Made by a program: the position numbers and the translations under genes
The notes under the pieces: generated by a model
The model's input: only the letters and a program-made list of their open reading frames with translations
Database searches by the model: none
Told to the model about the DNA's origin: nothing
Source: Lumnitzera littorea
Lineage: Eukaryota; Streptophyta; Magnoliopsida; Myrtales; Combretaceae
NCBI GenBank assembly: GCA_024138015.1
Contig: JAMXBB010000010.1
Location: 82,402,658 to 82,466,657, forward strand
Direction: 5' to 3'
Length of the DNA stretch: 64,000 nucleotides
Shown: one piece after another, positions 38,815 through 51,096 of the stretch
Position numbering within the stretch: position 1 is the stretch's first letter
How the letters are laid out: each line of letters opens with the position of its first letter

Positions 38815-39614
38815 TGACAAACCAATAGATCCTACTTAGCCTAATCTTAACACTTAATATGATACACAAATGTAGTATTAAGGTAGCTCAAGGAGCTAAA
38901 TAAGAGCTAAAAGATAAGAGAAAAGATATAGCTAAGTGCTCTCAAAAGGGTAATATCTATATTCAATAATGAAGAGTGATGTTGTCTGCATACAAGCAAA
39001 TGGGGATTTATACACTTGCCCTACTAAGGTTATAATACATACATAGAAAAGATAGAAAAAGTAATTTACAAATGGGATACATAAGACATGCTAAAAGGGG
39101 TAAAAAGGACAAAAAATATTCTATTTGAAAAAGTAAAAAATCCTTCTGGAATATTGTGCCAGAAGACATTTGTAAAGAGGCAATTGGGGGCTTGTAGTGT
39201 GATTAGCTAGGCTAAAATGAATTTAGAGACTACTAGATAGTTGCAAGATCCTACTTAAAAGAGTTAGCAGTCAAAGCTAACCTGGTCTAGTTCAAGTCAA
39301 AGTTCAGGTACAAAAGGGTGCTCTAATCCTCTCTAGGTTAAGTCTTGGTAACCCAGCTTAGATAGAGGTTTGATGCCGGTTGGCTTGGAAGCTACTTAGA
39401 GCATGGTATGAGCTTGACAACGGGTGTGAGTAGCTTAAAAACTGTATTGGTCCTAACGAAAGCTCGACACTTAAGTCAGTAGAAGTGTAAAAGATTAAGG
39501 TTAAGATAGGAATCCTCATCATAAATAGGGTTTCGAGCTAGTATTCTCCATATGAGTCCTTTCAGTCCTCTAGGTCGGCTGTGTGTAACTAATCTAAGGA
39601 GTTGATTCCTATCA
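38815..39614 (-). mobile_element. 3' LTR of gypsy element C
   Basis: An 800-bp non-coding unit. On the sense strand it starts TGATAGGAATC right after the C pol end and ends TTTGTCA against gag of element B. The start resembles that of 43959-44615 (TGATGGGAATT), and both share CACAGCCG then GAGGACT or AAGGACT. Confidence 0.65.
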
Positions 39615-42600
39615 TCTGCTGGGGGTTAAAAGGATTTGTCCTCAAATCTAAAGGGGTTTCTTACACTTGCTCTGTTTTAACATCTACTGGGTCTTCTTCT
39701 AGTTAGTAGAGAATTAGGTTGGACACATTGAAGGCAAAGGAAACACCATAGTTCTCAATCAATTCAATCTAATAGGCATTATAGTTGATCTTCTTTAGGA
39801 CTTTGAATGGACCATCAGCTCATGGAGACAGCTTGCTCTGTCTCAAGTGTGAAAATCTTTCTCAGCTAAGGTGAATTCATACTAAGTCACCTGGCCAAAA
39901 AGAAATAGTTTGGCAGCTACGACTATCGATTTCCTGCTATCTCTAATTGAACTTAGTGATCTTCCTTACTACGAACTAATGTAGTTCTTGTAATTCTTGG
40001 ACTCGAACAACTTCAAATTGACTCTCTTTAGCAATTGTAGGGCTACCAACCAGATCTAAGGGAATGATAGGATTGAGGCCATAGATAACCTCAAAAGGAG
40101 TCTTCCTAGTGGTACTGTAGATAGTTTGGTTGTATGTAAACTCCACAATTGGTAGACATAGTCCTAGTCTTTCAAGTTCTTTCCCATGACAGCTCGGAGT
40201 AGATTACCTAATGTCATGTTCACCACTTCAATATGACCATCAGTCTGAGGGTATCTACTAAAGCTGAACACAAGTTTTATCTTAAGTCTTCTCTAAAAGG
40301 TCTTTTAAAAATAGCCCAAGAATTTAGTATCCTGATCTGAAACAATAGTCTTTAATACTCCATATAGTCAAATAACTTCCAGTAAAAACAAATCGACAAT
40401 ATATAAAACATCGTTAGTTCCATGGCACAGGATGAAGTGTGCCATTTAACTTAAGCAATCCACTACAACAAAGATTAAATCTTTTCCTCTTGATGTTTGA
40501 GATAACCTTAAGATAAAGTACATGCCGAGGCCAGCTTAAGATGAGGTTAATGTAGGTAAGTACATAGATTCTCCATGTGGCTCTCTCTTTCCCTTAGCTT
40601 TCTTGCACAATTCACAACTATCGATTACCTTATGGACATCCTTGGCCAAACTAGGCTAGTAAAAGTTTTCTTTCAATAAGTCAGCTATTTTGGTCTCTCG
40701 AAAATGACTAGATAGTCTACTATTACGAACTCCCTTCACCAATAGTTTGCATGTGGAATAACTCGATATGCACGGCCTTCTTTCCTAAAACAGCTGACCA
40801 TCCTAGAGACAATATCCTCTAATAACAACTCCTTCTTTGCACTGCTCAAGAATAGGACTAAAATGAGGGTCGTGAGCATATTGCTTAGTGATAAGGGAAA
40901 ATCTCGATAATTTTGTCTACAGAGTGCTCAATAAGGTTTACCAACATAATAAGGTATCTACAACCACATTGGCACTACCCTTCTTGTGTTAAATCACATA
41001 GGAAAAACCTTCCATAAAGTCTAGACACTTTGCTTACCTTTTTGAAAGTTTGTTCTAACTTCGAAGATGCTTCAAGGACTCATGGTCCGTATAAATTACA
41101 AACTTTCATGGTAATAAATAGTGTTACCAAACAATAAGAGCTTGAAAAAGAAAGTACAACTTACAATTTAGTATAATATTACTGAGCTTATCATGGTGGT
41201 AAGCAACTGGTCAACACTCTTACATTAAAACTGCACTAATGCTAATGCTTAACGCTTCACATTACAATTCAAATGGCTTGTCCAAATTTGGTAAGGACAA
41301 GACAGGGATAGTAGCAGGCATCTCTTTGATCTCCCTGAAGCATTGTTCAGCTCAGTCATTCCATCAGAATCCTTCACTCTTCTTTGTCAGCTCAGTTAAG
41401 GGGCTTGCAATTGTACTAAAGTTTTTAATGAATCACTTATAAAAAGAAGCAAGGCCATGAAAATTTCGTACTTTAGTGACATTCTTCGACATCGGCTATT
41501 CTAAGACAACTTAGACCTTTTCCTCATCTAGTCGAATTCCATCTCCAGATACCACATACCCAAGAAAGAAAACTTCACTTTAACAAAACATATACTTCTT
41601 CATGTTTCCATACAACTTCTTGGCTCGTAAAATGTCCAAAAATAGCTCGAAGATGTTGAACATGGTTGTTTAAGTTGGCGCTATATACTAATATGTCGTC
41701 AAAGTATATGACTACACATCTTCTTATTAATGGATGCATCACATGGTTCATAAGGCTCATAAATGTGCTCAGTGCATTTTTAAGTTTGAATGGCATAACC
41801 AACCACTCATAGAGACTAAACCTCATCTTAAAAGTAGTCTTCCATTCATCACCAGGCCTTATGCAAATTTGGCGGTAGCCACTTCACAAATAAATCTTCA
41901 AGAATAGCTTGGCACTATAAAGCTCATTCAACATGTAATCAAGCCTTAGTATTGGGTATCTATACTTTATTGTAACACAGTTGATAACTTGACTATTGAT
42001 GTACATGTACCATGGACCATCCTTCTTTAGGACGAGTAAAATTAGTACAATACAAGGACTCATGCTCTACCTTACATAACATCGCTTTATCAGCTTATCT
42101 ACTTGCCTTTTCAACTCAATAGTCTACTCAGGATTCATTTTGTAGGCAAGTTGGTTTAGTAGAGCTGCACCTAGCTATAGATAATGTTCAATGCCTTAAG
42201 GTAACTCTTCGGGGAACAAGTTAGAAAAGTCATCAATTAATCTTTAAATCTCATCATTGACATCTTCTAAATTTCTCATCTCTAACAATCTTCTGATCAA
42301 TAAAAACATAGGCTCATAGGTCTTCTCAACAAACCGAAGCTCACGAAGACTCATTATTGGGGTCTTTTTTTTGCTAGCTTGAGTAAACTGATTATGTGTC
42401 TCATTCACCCTGTTTGATGTCATGAGTTGCAGCATGATCTTCTTTTCATCCTTAACAAAGGCATAGGTGTTCTTATATCCATTGTAAGTAACACATCAAT
42501 CAAACATCTAAGGTCTTCTAAGTGATAATTGTGAAGTTCCCATAGGAATGACGTCACATACCACTTCATCTTTGTATATATTCCCAACGCTAAAAGGCGT

Positions 42601-43483
42601 AGATACATGCTCAGTGACATATAGAGTACCCTTATCATGAAGTCAGAGAAGCTTATAAGGTCGGTGGTGCTTAGAGGTCGATAGTCCTAACCTCTACATA
42701 AAAGACTATACAACAACATTAGTACAACTCTCTCTATCCACAATAATGGTGCACAACTATACCTTAACGGTACACTTCACGTTGAACAAATTTTCTCTTT
42801 AATCTTCTTCAGAGCTTCACAAAGAACTTAGCATTCGTCTTAGTGCTAATGTCATCACTTTTCCTTGGTCGACATAGATACAAGTTTCCTCTTTCTCCTC
42901 AAGCTTCAACTCTCCTAAGATTTTTCTCCTCTTTTAGCTCTCTGTCATCAGTGCTATCCATTATATCTCCTGGGAGCATTATTGCATGGCAGTTTGGGCA
43001 CTAAGTGGCCATGTGTCTAAAATCCAAGCATTTGAAGCACTTCACCTCACTCATCTTCCATTTGGAGGTCTTTCCTTTCTCATATGTCTTCAGGATCAAC
43101 CTATCTTTAACTTAGCTCTTCTAGCCTAGTGGAATTTCATTAGTTCAGTCATGTTTTTCCTCAACTCGAAGGGGTCTCCTCGGCTAGGCATGAACAGGTT
43201 AAGGCAGAGCAAGAGCTCAAGAAAAAGTCGACCTAAGTCTATTCGAGGCATTTCTCCTTTGCTTTTTGACCCTCTATACTACCTGTTGCAAACCATGACC
43301 AAGAATAGATAAGGCCAGTCATTGGATGGGTCCCAGCTTATAGAAAGCTTGAAAAGGGTTAATGGGGAAAGGTACGAAAGGGTGAAAGTGAAGAATGAAA
43401 ATAGTATACAAAAACCCATGAATAGCTCTAGAGGATATGACGTACCAATGAAACTTCCGAGGACTCATGACATAATTCCATAT
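39615..43483 (-). pseudogene. Gypsy element C, gag zinc knuckle and pol
   Basis: In sense order: gag zinc knuckle at about 43050-42990 (CFKCLDFRHMAT then CPNC); a protease/linker zone (42900-42250); RT at 42200-41580 with KKDGPW, a GDEWKTTFKMRFSLYEWLVM block and an intact YFDDILVYS; RNase H (about 41450-41000); the integrase core (about 40480-40100, VVVDCLSKM, SRYPQTDGHIE); and the C-terminal segment to 39650 (LDLRTNPFNP). Stops are numerous. The RT is closest to that of element B, so the two belong to related families. Gag N-terminal coding lies beyond the insertions, at 44616-45822. Confidence 0.88.
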
Positions 43484-43958
43484 TGTTGTTAGTAAATTTT
43501 AGGATAAGGAGAAATCCTGCAAGAGAAAGTGAAATACTTGGTACCAGGGTCAGTCCGGTGCGGCCACTCCGATGCTTAAGTCAGTAAGGTGACTTAGTAT
43601 ATTAAAGTATGTGAACAATAAGCATCAGGACCCTTATAGAGTTGCTTCCCAGTATTTATAAATGGTCATAGTGTCTAAGGCAATTGTTGGGATAACCGTT
43701 AAAACACGTGAAAACTTCTTGACTTGATATCTCCCCTAATATGTAGGGTTAATAGGCGGTTATATAATATAACCGTGCTTAAGATAGCTGTTTGCACCAT
43801 AGACTTAAATTCAAACCAGGAGCGCTTTTTATACTCGACATAAAGCCATGTGTTATCTGTCTAGTGTGAATGCCGAGAGAGTTAGTTATGCGGCATCTCA
43901 ATAGACGAAAGGCCGAGTGTCAGATAAGCAAAAACTGACTATCAATAGATATGATGCA
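43484..43958 (-). mobile_element. Solo LTR of the Tat family, inside element C
   Basis: The reverse complement aligns over its full length with 19364-19840, including AGTGGCCGCACCGG, GGTACCAAGTATTTCA and the TATA-like TTTATAAATA. No other Tat sequence adjoins it, so it is a solo LTR. Flanking 5-mers (CCATA or CATAT, then TGAAT) do not match. It abuts the unit 43959-44615 exactly. Confidence 0.85.
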
Positions 43959-44615
43959 TGAATTAGTTCAATGAGGTTACTCACCTCCTAACCTTGCTTA
44001 AGGGAAAGGATAAAAGTGATGCCGAGAGTAAATAACAATGTTTATGCAAGAAAGAAAGTACTCAAAGGTGTATTGAAGATAATTTGATGAATTACAGCCA
44101 TAAGTACAAAGGTATTTATACCCGCAAGTTAGGGCAACTTGCCTAAAAGGTAAAAGACAAAAAAGACATTCCCTAAAGAAGCAATGTACATGATACAAAA
44201 GGGTAAAAATGAATATATAAGGAAAACAATTATTGGTGCTACAAATTCTACATATGATATTGTATACGTGGCGATGCTACATTGGCAACGTTAGGAGATG
44301 TGGACAAAAAGTGTAAATAGATGGGCTTGTTTGAGCAAAGATGGCTTAGTCAGTTCGAACTCTTCTTTACCGTCTCTCTCGGCTTCTCGGTAAAGAAGAT
44401 GCTGAGGAATTAGTCAACTCAACACTAGAAAGTAATCATCAACTCTGCATACTACAAAAAAAATGGGCAGTCATATGGCACAGCATTAAAGGTAACTAGA
44501 GGAGGATATACTCAACCTCGGTAGGGGTTGGTTGGAACAAAAGGATTCATTGTGCCAACCCCTTTAGTCCTTGAGCCCGGCTGTGAGTCGAGGTCTGGTA
44601 ACCTAATTCCCATCA
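43959..44615 (-). mobile_element. LTR-like unit related to the LTR of element C
   Basis: On the sense strand it begins TGATGGGAATTAGG and ends AACTAATTCA. Its first 60 bases resemble the start of 39614-38815. It separates the gag N-terminal coding (44616 upward) from the gag zinc-knuckle side (43483 downward). It may be a second solo LTR or part of a rearranged copy. Confidence 0.5.
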
Positions 44616-45822
44616 CTAGCTTAATAGTCTTTTCCAATGTGTAGAATCTCTATACTTCCACAATATTGTGAATCTCATATTTGAGTCCATAAATGAACCA
44701 TGATACAGTATGGACTTTGGGCTCTTCTACATTTGCTCAAATCATTAATGTCTAGAATTCTTTCACATAATCATCAACAAATCAACTTCCTTGACGAAGC
44801 TCTTATAGCTTCGCAAATGTATCCTATAAGTACGTTTCAAATACGGATCTTCCCCTCAACAATCTCTTCATCTCTTGCCAAGTTTACATACCTCATCTCC
44901 TACTCTAGTTGCATTTAGATTCTTTTACCACATGGTAGTATATCTAAAAAATTCAAGTACAACAAGTCAAACCTTTACTACAATGGTATACCCATAACAA
45001 TCAACTACCTTCTCTTCCCATTCTACGTACTCATTTACATCTCCACTTCCAATAAAGGTGGAAATGTAGACCTTGACATTATCAAGTCTTCAAGGAGTTC
45101 GACGTCCTTGTTTTAGTGCTTCATAATATTTAACCTCTTCTCTTTCCTCTCCATACTCTTCTACGTCTTCCTCCTCAATTTCCTTCAACTCCAACCTTCG
45201 TTTAGTAGCTTAGTGTGCTATTCCTCTAGCTTAATGAGGTTAAACAAGCGATTTGCTCAACCACCTTAGCCATATCGTCTCTCAAAAACATTCTCAAGTG
45301 GGTTAGGATGAGGTACCCCTTATGGTTGCTAACTGTTGGCTTGCATTGCAATAACTAAACTCTCAACAAGATTGGTGAGTTTGTCAAGCTTGTCATCGAC
45401 TAAACCGAGGGCATTATTATCATTTTAACCTTGGCCAGCATAAGCACTACTACTCAAATCATCAATAGTACCATGAACACTTGAATTCAACATAGTATAA
45501 TCCTTCTCTAACAGGTTGACAAGACAATACACAACAAACACTTCTACTTACTACCTAAAACCTTACTAACACATTCTAGCAACTTCAACACCCAACACTT
45601 ACTCAAATATAATAGAAATGAACTTGCTCTGTTTTCGTAGTGAAAAATAGAGTAACAATAGGAACGACACTTACCAATCCACAACCTTCTACATCATAGC
45701 TCACAACTTCAAAACTTACTTCATCCAAATACACTGCAGTAGCTACAAAAGGAGCACAGCAACCACTAATAGCAAGCATGAACAAAACTTCACTACAACT
45801 TCATACATTCCCTCTCAAAACT
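44616..45822 (-). pseudogene. Gypsy gag N-terminal part (element C)
   Basis: In sense order: a Glu-rich stretch (KEIEEEDVEEYGEEREE, about 45200-45150); the gag core (RLDNVKVYISTFIGSGDVNE, WEEKVVDCYGY, LEFFRYTTMW, about 45110-44930); then GLKYEIHNIVEV and TLEKTIKL (about 44690-44625). The gag core matches that of element B. Interrupted by stops and then by the LTR-like units to its left. Confidence 0.75.
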
Positions 45823-45835
45823 ATGCTTTGATACC
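45823..45835 (-). other. Primer-binding site of element C
   Basis: The reverse strand reads TGGTATCAAAGCA, one base from the plant initiator-tRNA-Met primer-binding consensus TGGTATCAGAGC. It lies upstream of the gag reading. The LTR expected next to it is missing; sequence of element D follows at once. Confidence 0.75.
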
Positions 45836-46331
45836 AGCGAAGCTAATTCATCTTCGGGTGAACTCTAGATGCTGCCTTACTCTCCTACCTTTGAAAGAAC
45901 TTCCTAACAATCTTACAAAGCTCCTTTAAGTTGGCATTATCAGTCAAGTGAACTCTAGATGCTGCTGAATGGGCAGCCACTTTATGGGAATTAGCTACCT
46001 GCTCATTGCTAACAAGGGTGCGATCGCAGTTGCCAATAGACTGCACCTACTACTCCTGCATTGCGAGGTTGGGTTGCTGAGTCCTACCATTTTGCTACTA
46101 CTGTTGTTGTTGTTGTTAGTTGTTCTGCCCATTATGGGGTTTGAAACTTAAGTACTTGAGTGTACTTACTCTACCTTTCAATTCCATCGAGTCTTGCTAG
46201 AGCTCCCTATTATGAGTAGCAAACTCCTTAAGTAACTTCTTTAAGTACTCTAAGCACTACTTAAGGGTTTATCCAACTGGGGGTTAGTGGTTCAATGGCT
46301 AATTGTTTGGTGGTTGGTTGTTTGGATCCAT
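45836..46331 (-). pseudogene. Gag N-terminal fragment of element D
   Basis: The sense start ATG is at 46331-46329 (MDPNNQPPNN), about 90 bp past the primer-binding site. It continues with ATHNREL, DSMELKGR and a Gln-run region (around 46110-46080) and then decays. The phrase GTGAACTCTAGATGCTGC occurs twice (about 45868 and 45949). Only the beginning of gag is left. Confidence 0.55.
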
Positions 46332-46422
46332 AACATCAGACCTAATAGATAAAAGAAGCAAAGAAGGTGTTTGGAGAATGTTTAGAGTGTTTTGGTATTG
46401 GATGAGTTAGGTTCCTAAAGAC

Positions 46423-46429
46423 GGCGCCA
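46423..46429 (-). other. TGGCGCC primer-binding site of element D
   Basis: The reverse strand reads AACATTTGGCGCCGTC. TGGCGCC plus GTC is the primer site typical of Tat/Athila-type gypsy elements. Two bases separate it from the LTR end at 46432, as expected. This fixes the minus orientation of element D and identifies 46432 as the inner edge of its 5' LTR. Confidence 0.85.
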
Positions 46430-46431
46430 AA

Positions 46432-46689
46432 TGTTATCTATATGGTTCTACTGATAAAGTATATGAGATGTTGGGTTTTGTGCTTAAGTGAGAGCCTGCA
46501 AAAGAACGCATAATGAGGAGTACTAGGGTATTGTTCGGCTTAGCCACTCTGATACTTAAGTCAATATTTTGTGTAAAGAGAGAGTAAGATTGTAGGAAAG
46601 CTTGAACATAAGTTAAGTGCATAAAGAGTGTAGGTGAACGTTGGTTGGTATTTATAGATGAAGGTCGCCAGAATGTGCATCAAGGAGTA
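46432..46689 (-). mobile_element. 5' LTR of element D, inner part
   Basis: Matches 30398-30660. The LTR breaks off near 46690, where copia sequence starts, and resumes near 50870. Confidence 0.85.
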
Positions 46690-49600
46690 AATGCGGTTGC
46701 ATAGGAAAAGAGGTCGACTTTGCTCTAGTAAGACCAACTTCCTAAAAACATCCATAATGAATTTTCTTTGATGAACAAATAGACTACAATCGATTTTGCA
46801 CAACTCAAGACCAAGAATGAAATCGAGTTGTACTAAGGTCTTTGATTGTGAATTTTTCATCAAGAGAACATTTAACATGAGCAATAAAGTTAGTAGTTGA
46901 TCCTATAATAAGCATATCATCAACATAAAGAAGGATGAAAGCACAAACATTGTCAGCTTAATATGTGAATAAGGAAACATCATATGCAAATTGAGAAAAT
47001 CCTAATGAAACAAGAAATTTGGAAATTTCCAAATTCCATTGACATGAGGCTTGCTTCAAGCCATACAAAGGACGTTTTGACTTACATACTTGATGAGAAG
47101 AGGCTTTATCATAGCCTTAAGGTGGAATCATGTAGATTTCCTTATCTAAATGCCTGTATAAAAAGCCATTGTTAACATCTATTTGAAAAATAGGCCAAGA
47201 CGAAGCAGTAGCCAATGCTAAGAGTATTCGAATTGTGCCTATCCTAGCAATAGGGGAGAATATATTATGGAAATCCTCTCCTTCAACTTAAGTAAACCCC
47301 TTTGCAACTAAACATGCTTTATAACATTCAATTGTCCCATTTAGTCTATACTTAACCTTAAATACCCATTTAGATCTAATTGCCTTCTTTTCTTCAGGCA
47401 AAGTAATTAAATCCCAAGTATCATTACTTTCTAATGTAGCAAGCTCATTTTGCATAGCTAACTGCCACTTTTTAGACTTGGATGCTTCCAAGTAACTACT
47501 AAGTTCTTGTATAGTAAACACCTTAAGAAGTGATGCCACAAAATCATAAAGGTAACCAAGGAATAATGATGAAGTAAATAGAGGATAAGAGGATGAAGAT
47601 TTAGGCAAAATAACTTGATCATAAATGTTATTAGAGGTTGCAATAAAGGTTTGGGCAGAATGAATAAAGTCTTGTAACCATTGTAGGCTATGTCTTACTT
47701 TATCTGAACACCTCAACTGTACATGTGACTAAGCTTCAGAGGAAGGAGTAGAAACTGGATCAATTGAAGATTGATCAGCAAATGGATGAATTGGATCAGA
47801 AAAAGTATCTTGGCTTGCAGATGGTTTCGATAAAGAACCTTGATCAGTTAAAGACCAACTAGAGACTAAAGGATGAATAGAAGATGTGGACAAAGGAAGA
47901 TTAGACTCAAAACTTATTTGTGAAGGAACGAGGGTATCATCAAAATGTGTGGTTGTGTGTAGATTTTCCTTATCCTTGAAAGGAAACTTTGTTTCATAAA
48001 ATACTATGTCATGAGACACAAGAATTTGATGACTTTGAAGATCATAGACATGATAACCTTTTTTAACAAAAGAGTAGCCAAGAAAAACATACTTAAGTGC
48101 CTTGGACACAATTTTATCCTTAGGAATAGGATGTTTAGCCACATAACATAAACACCCAATGATTTTAAGATGGTCATATGAACGAACATGACCAAACAAC
48201 TTTTCATATGGTGTTTTCCACCCCAACAATGCTATAGGCATGAGATTAACTAAATAAGTTGTTGTGAGAATACATTTCCCCCAAAATTTTCTAGGTAACT
48301 GAGCATGAAGAGATAGAGCTCTTACTGTCTTTATCAAATGATGATGTTTTCTTTTTACCCGACCATTTTGCTGTAGAGTGTAAGTAGTGGTCTTTTAATG
48401 AACAATGCTTAATTTTGAAAACAAGGACTGATAATGAGAAGACAAGAATTCTAACCCATTATCACTTCAGACAAATTTTGGAATTGTAGAAAAATGATTG
48501 TGTATATAGGTAAGAAAGTTAGAAAGAATAGAAGGCACTTGACTCTTGTGATGAAGTAAAAAAGTCCAAGTAAACCTAATGCAATCATCAATAATTGTAA
48601 GGAAGTAACGTGCACTAGTAATGGAAGCTTCTTTATACAGGCCCTAAACATCCATATGCAACAATTTAAAAGCAACAAATGAGACATGATCACTTCTATG
48701 AAAGGATAGCCTGTGAAACTTTGCTTCACGGCAAGCATTACAAAAGAAATCATGGAAATGAAAATGCTTACAAGCGTTTAAATGTCAAGTTTAGCCAATG
48801 AACTTTGACCCAACCTAAAATGAAACAAATAAAAGGAAACAGTAGAAGAATTGCAAGACATGTCTAATGAAGAAACAAAAACAAAAACAGAACATGGTGA
48901 ATTATCAGTCATAGCACTGGATTCATGATTCTTGTCCACGTGAAGAACATATAACCCACAACCAGCTCTAGTAGTGGCCACAACATTATTAGTTCACTAG
49001 TCTTGTATGATATAAGTATTGTAATCAAAACAGGCAATCAAATGATGATCTCTAATAAGGCTTTGCATAGAAAAGAGATTGTGTGTAAAACTTAGTATTG
49101 GGTAAACATTGTGCAGAACAAGTGAGGAATTCAAAGATACTAAACCTGCTCGAGTAATAACAAGCTCTTTCGCATTAGGCAACTTTACATGAATTGGGTG
49201 TAAAAGATAAAAAACATCATGTAACAGTATGCAATGAAGGGTCATATGGTTTGTGGCACCGGTATTTACTATCTAAGAATCCAATTAGCTACTTAAAACA
49301 TTAAAGCAAAAGAGATTCGAATGTAACATACCTGCATAAGTCATATTACTCACCATAGTAGGATTACAACTTGTAGCATTTTTGTCTTACATGAACTTTA
49401 TGAACTCACGATACAAATCTTGCATAACTTGTGAATTTGCAACCTTAATAGAATGCTAAGATGATTCCTCATTAAAGCAATCTTCAACTAAACAATCAAG
49501 TGGAGAATTAAACAACCCTTTATTGTTCATTTTTATATCAGAAAGTACAACATTAGCACTATTAAGTTTTTCTCTAACAACTTGTTTTCCTTTAAACCAA

Positions 49601-50565
49601 TCTAGATGTCCTATCGGTTGGAAACAATTCTCTATTGAATGACCATTAGCCTTGCAATGTTTACAAGTCAACTTGCTCTTTAATTTCTTCCTCTCATTAC
49701 TACTCATAAATGTCTTCCCTTTAGTAACAAATGCAAATGCATCTACGTCATTGAAAAGAACAGAAGACACTTGTCTCTGTTTCTCAACTTGTTGCACAAA
49801 ATAGAATACCTTGCTAATAGAAGGCATAGGATCCATTGATAAAATTTGATTTCGAACATTATCATAGGCCTCATTAAGCCCCATAAGAAACTGTACTAAA
49901 CATGTTTGTGATTCTAATCCATGCAATTTTTCTCATAAATTACAACCACAAGCATCCATAGAACCACAAACACAATGTGGATAGGATTGTACTTGTTGTA
50001 ACTCACCCTAATATCTTTTAAGTTTGCAATAATATGCATTAACACTGATTATTTTGCTTTAGATTACAAATATAATATTGCAACTGAAACACTAGAGGAC
50101 CATTAGAAACACTAAACTGTTCAACTATTTCTTTCCATAATTGTTCAATTGATTGTACATATATGAAGCTTTGAGAAATTTCTGAACTTATTGAATTTAG
50201 TATCTAGCATTGTACCATATAATCACACTGTAACCATCACACTAAATCAGGTGAATTGTCACTAAGCTTATTTACAAATCCATTAATAAAATCTAGTTTT
50301 AATTTTGCTCTAAGTCTTAGCTTAATTGATCGATTCCAACTAAGAAAATTATTTTCGCTGAACATTAGGGTTCCAATCACCATGTTAAGATTATCTAAGT
50401 TGGATAAAAAGAATGGATCCGAAATTGAAGGATCTATTGCAAGACTTCCTACCACTGTCCTTAACAAAGTATCACCTATAGTGTTGTCTACAAATCCTTT
50501 TAAAGTACTCATACTTTTAGACTTAAATAAGCAAGGATATCACCTGAAACAGAGCTCTAATACCA
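46690..50565 (-). pseudogene. Ty1/copia gag-pol remnant, 3'-truncated
   Basis: In sense order: gag (50512-49456) with SWNRSIKLRLRAK and a complete CCHC knuckle CKHCKANGHSIENC; protease near 49270, where the usual DTGA reads NTGA; the integrase core (about 48750-48300) with IDDC and SDNG, where the usual VERKH reads VKRKH; then the LGWKTPYEKLFG and GCLCYV region (48337-47730); and RT (47620-46850) with DTWDLI, RSKWVFKVK and intact YVDDML near 46910. The frame ends at about 46690 in the RT/RNase H connection. The rest of RNase H and the 3' LTR are missing. The element also has stops and shifts, and lost catalytic residues in protease and integrase make it doubly dead. Confidence 0.92.
50546..50565 (-). 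other. Copia primer-binding site
   Basis: The reverse strand reads TGGTATTAGAGCTC, close to the initiator-tRNA-Met site used by copia elements. It directly abuts the LTR end CACA. Confidence 0.8.
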
Positions 50566-50845
50566 TGTGAAGGTCAAATATCCTACTCTGAGTATATAGT
50601 AACACTATCTGTAATGAAGATTTGCTTCTGCTCAAGCACACGAAATGAGCACTAGGATTCACAATAGTAAGATGAACATAAGAGGAAGAAAGTGAGGAAG
50701 CTATGAGGTCTAAAAATGTGTAACCAATTAAATTAATTTAGTATACAACACAACTACACTATTTATATTGGATAACATATACGTGATAATAAACTAACCA
50801 TCTAAATATACATAACAAACACTAACTATCTAATTGTTCATAACA
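50566..50845 (-). mobile_element. 5' LTR of the copia element
   Basis: The sense strand runs from TGTTATGAACAAT to CTTCACA, next to the primer-binding site. It is about 280 bp, a normal length for copia. The upstream border could lie a few bases further out (50853). Confidence 0.7.
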
Positions 50846-50869
50846 ACCTCAGCATATACATTTCTATGG

Positions 50870-51096
50870 TTAAGAGACCAATAATAGTACTTTGGCATGT
50901 TTATATATTATGGGTAGTAGGAATGTACTATCTAATGTAGTCCGGATTTATTAGGTTATAGTTATTGATCTAGTCTTTGAGTCTTATAATATATTTTCTA
51001 ACCGTTGGGGGTTGTTATGATTAAATAGGTTGCCTAATGGGCTTAGGTTAAGGTTAGCTAGGAGGATGGTGAGATCAAATTCTATTAGAGTTATCA
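50870..51096 (-). mobile_element. 5' LTR of element D, outer part
   Basis: Matches 30690-30900 (GACCAATAATAGTACTTTGG, ATGGGTAGTAGGAATGTACT, GGCTTAGGTTAAGG, CTAGGAGGATGG). With 46432-46689 it makes up one LTR split by the copia element. Confidence 0.85.

Noticed and set aside
45969..46151. 60-codon + strand open frame with a Leu run
   Set aside because: The reverse of a CAA/CAG (Gln) run in the gag fragment of element D.
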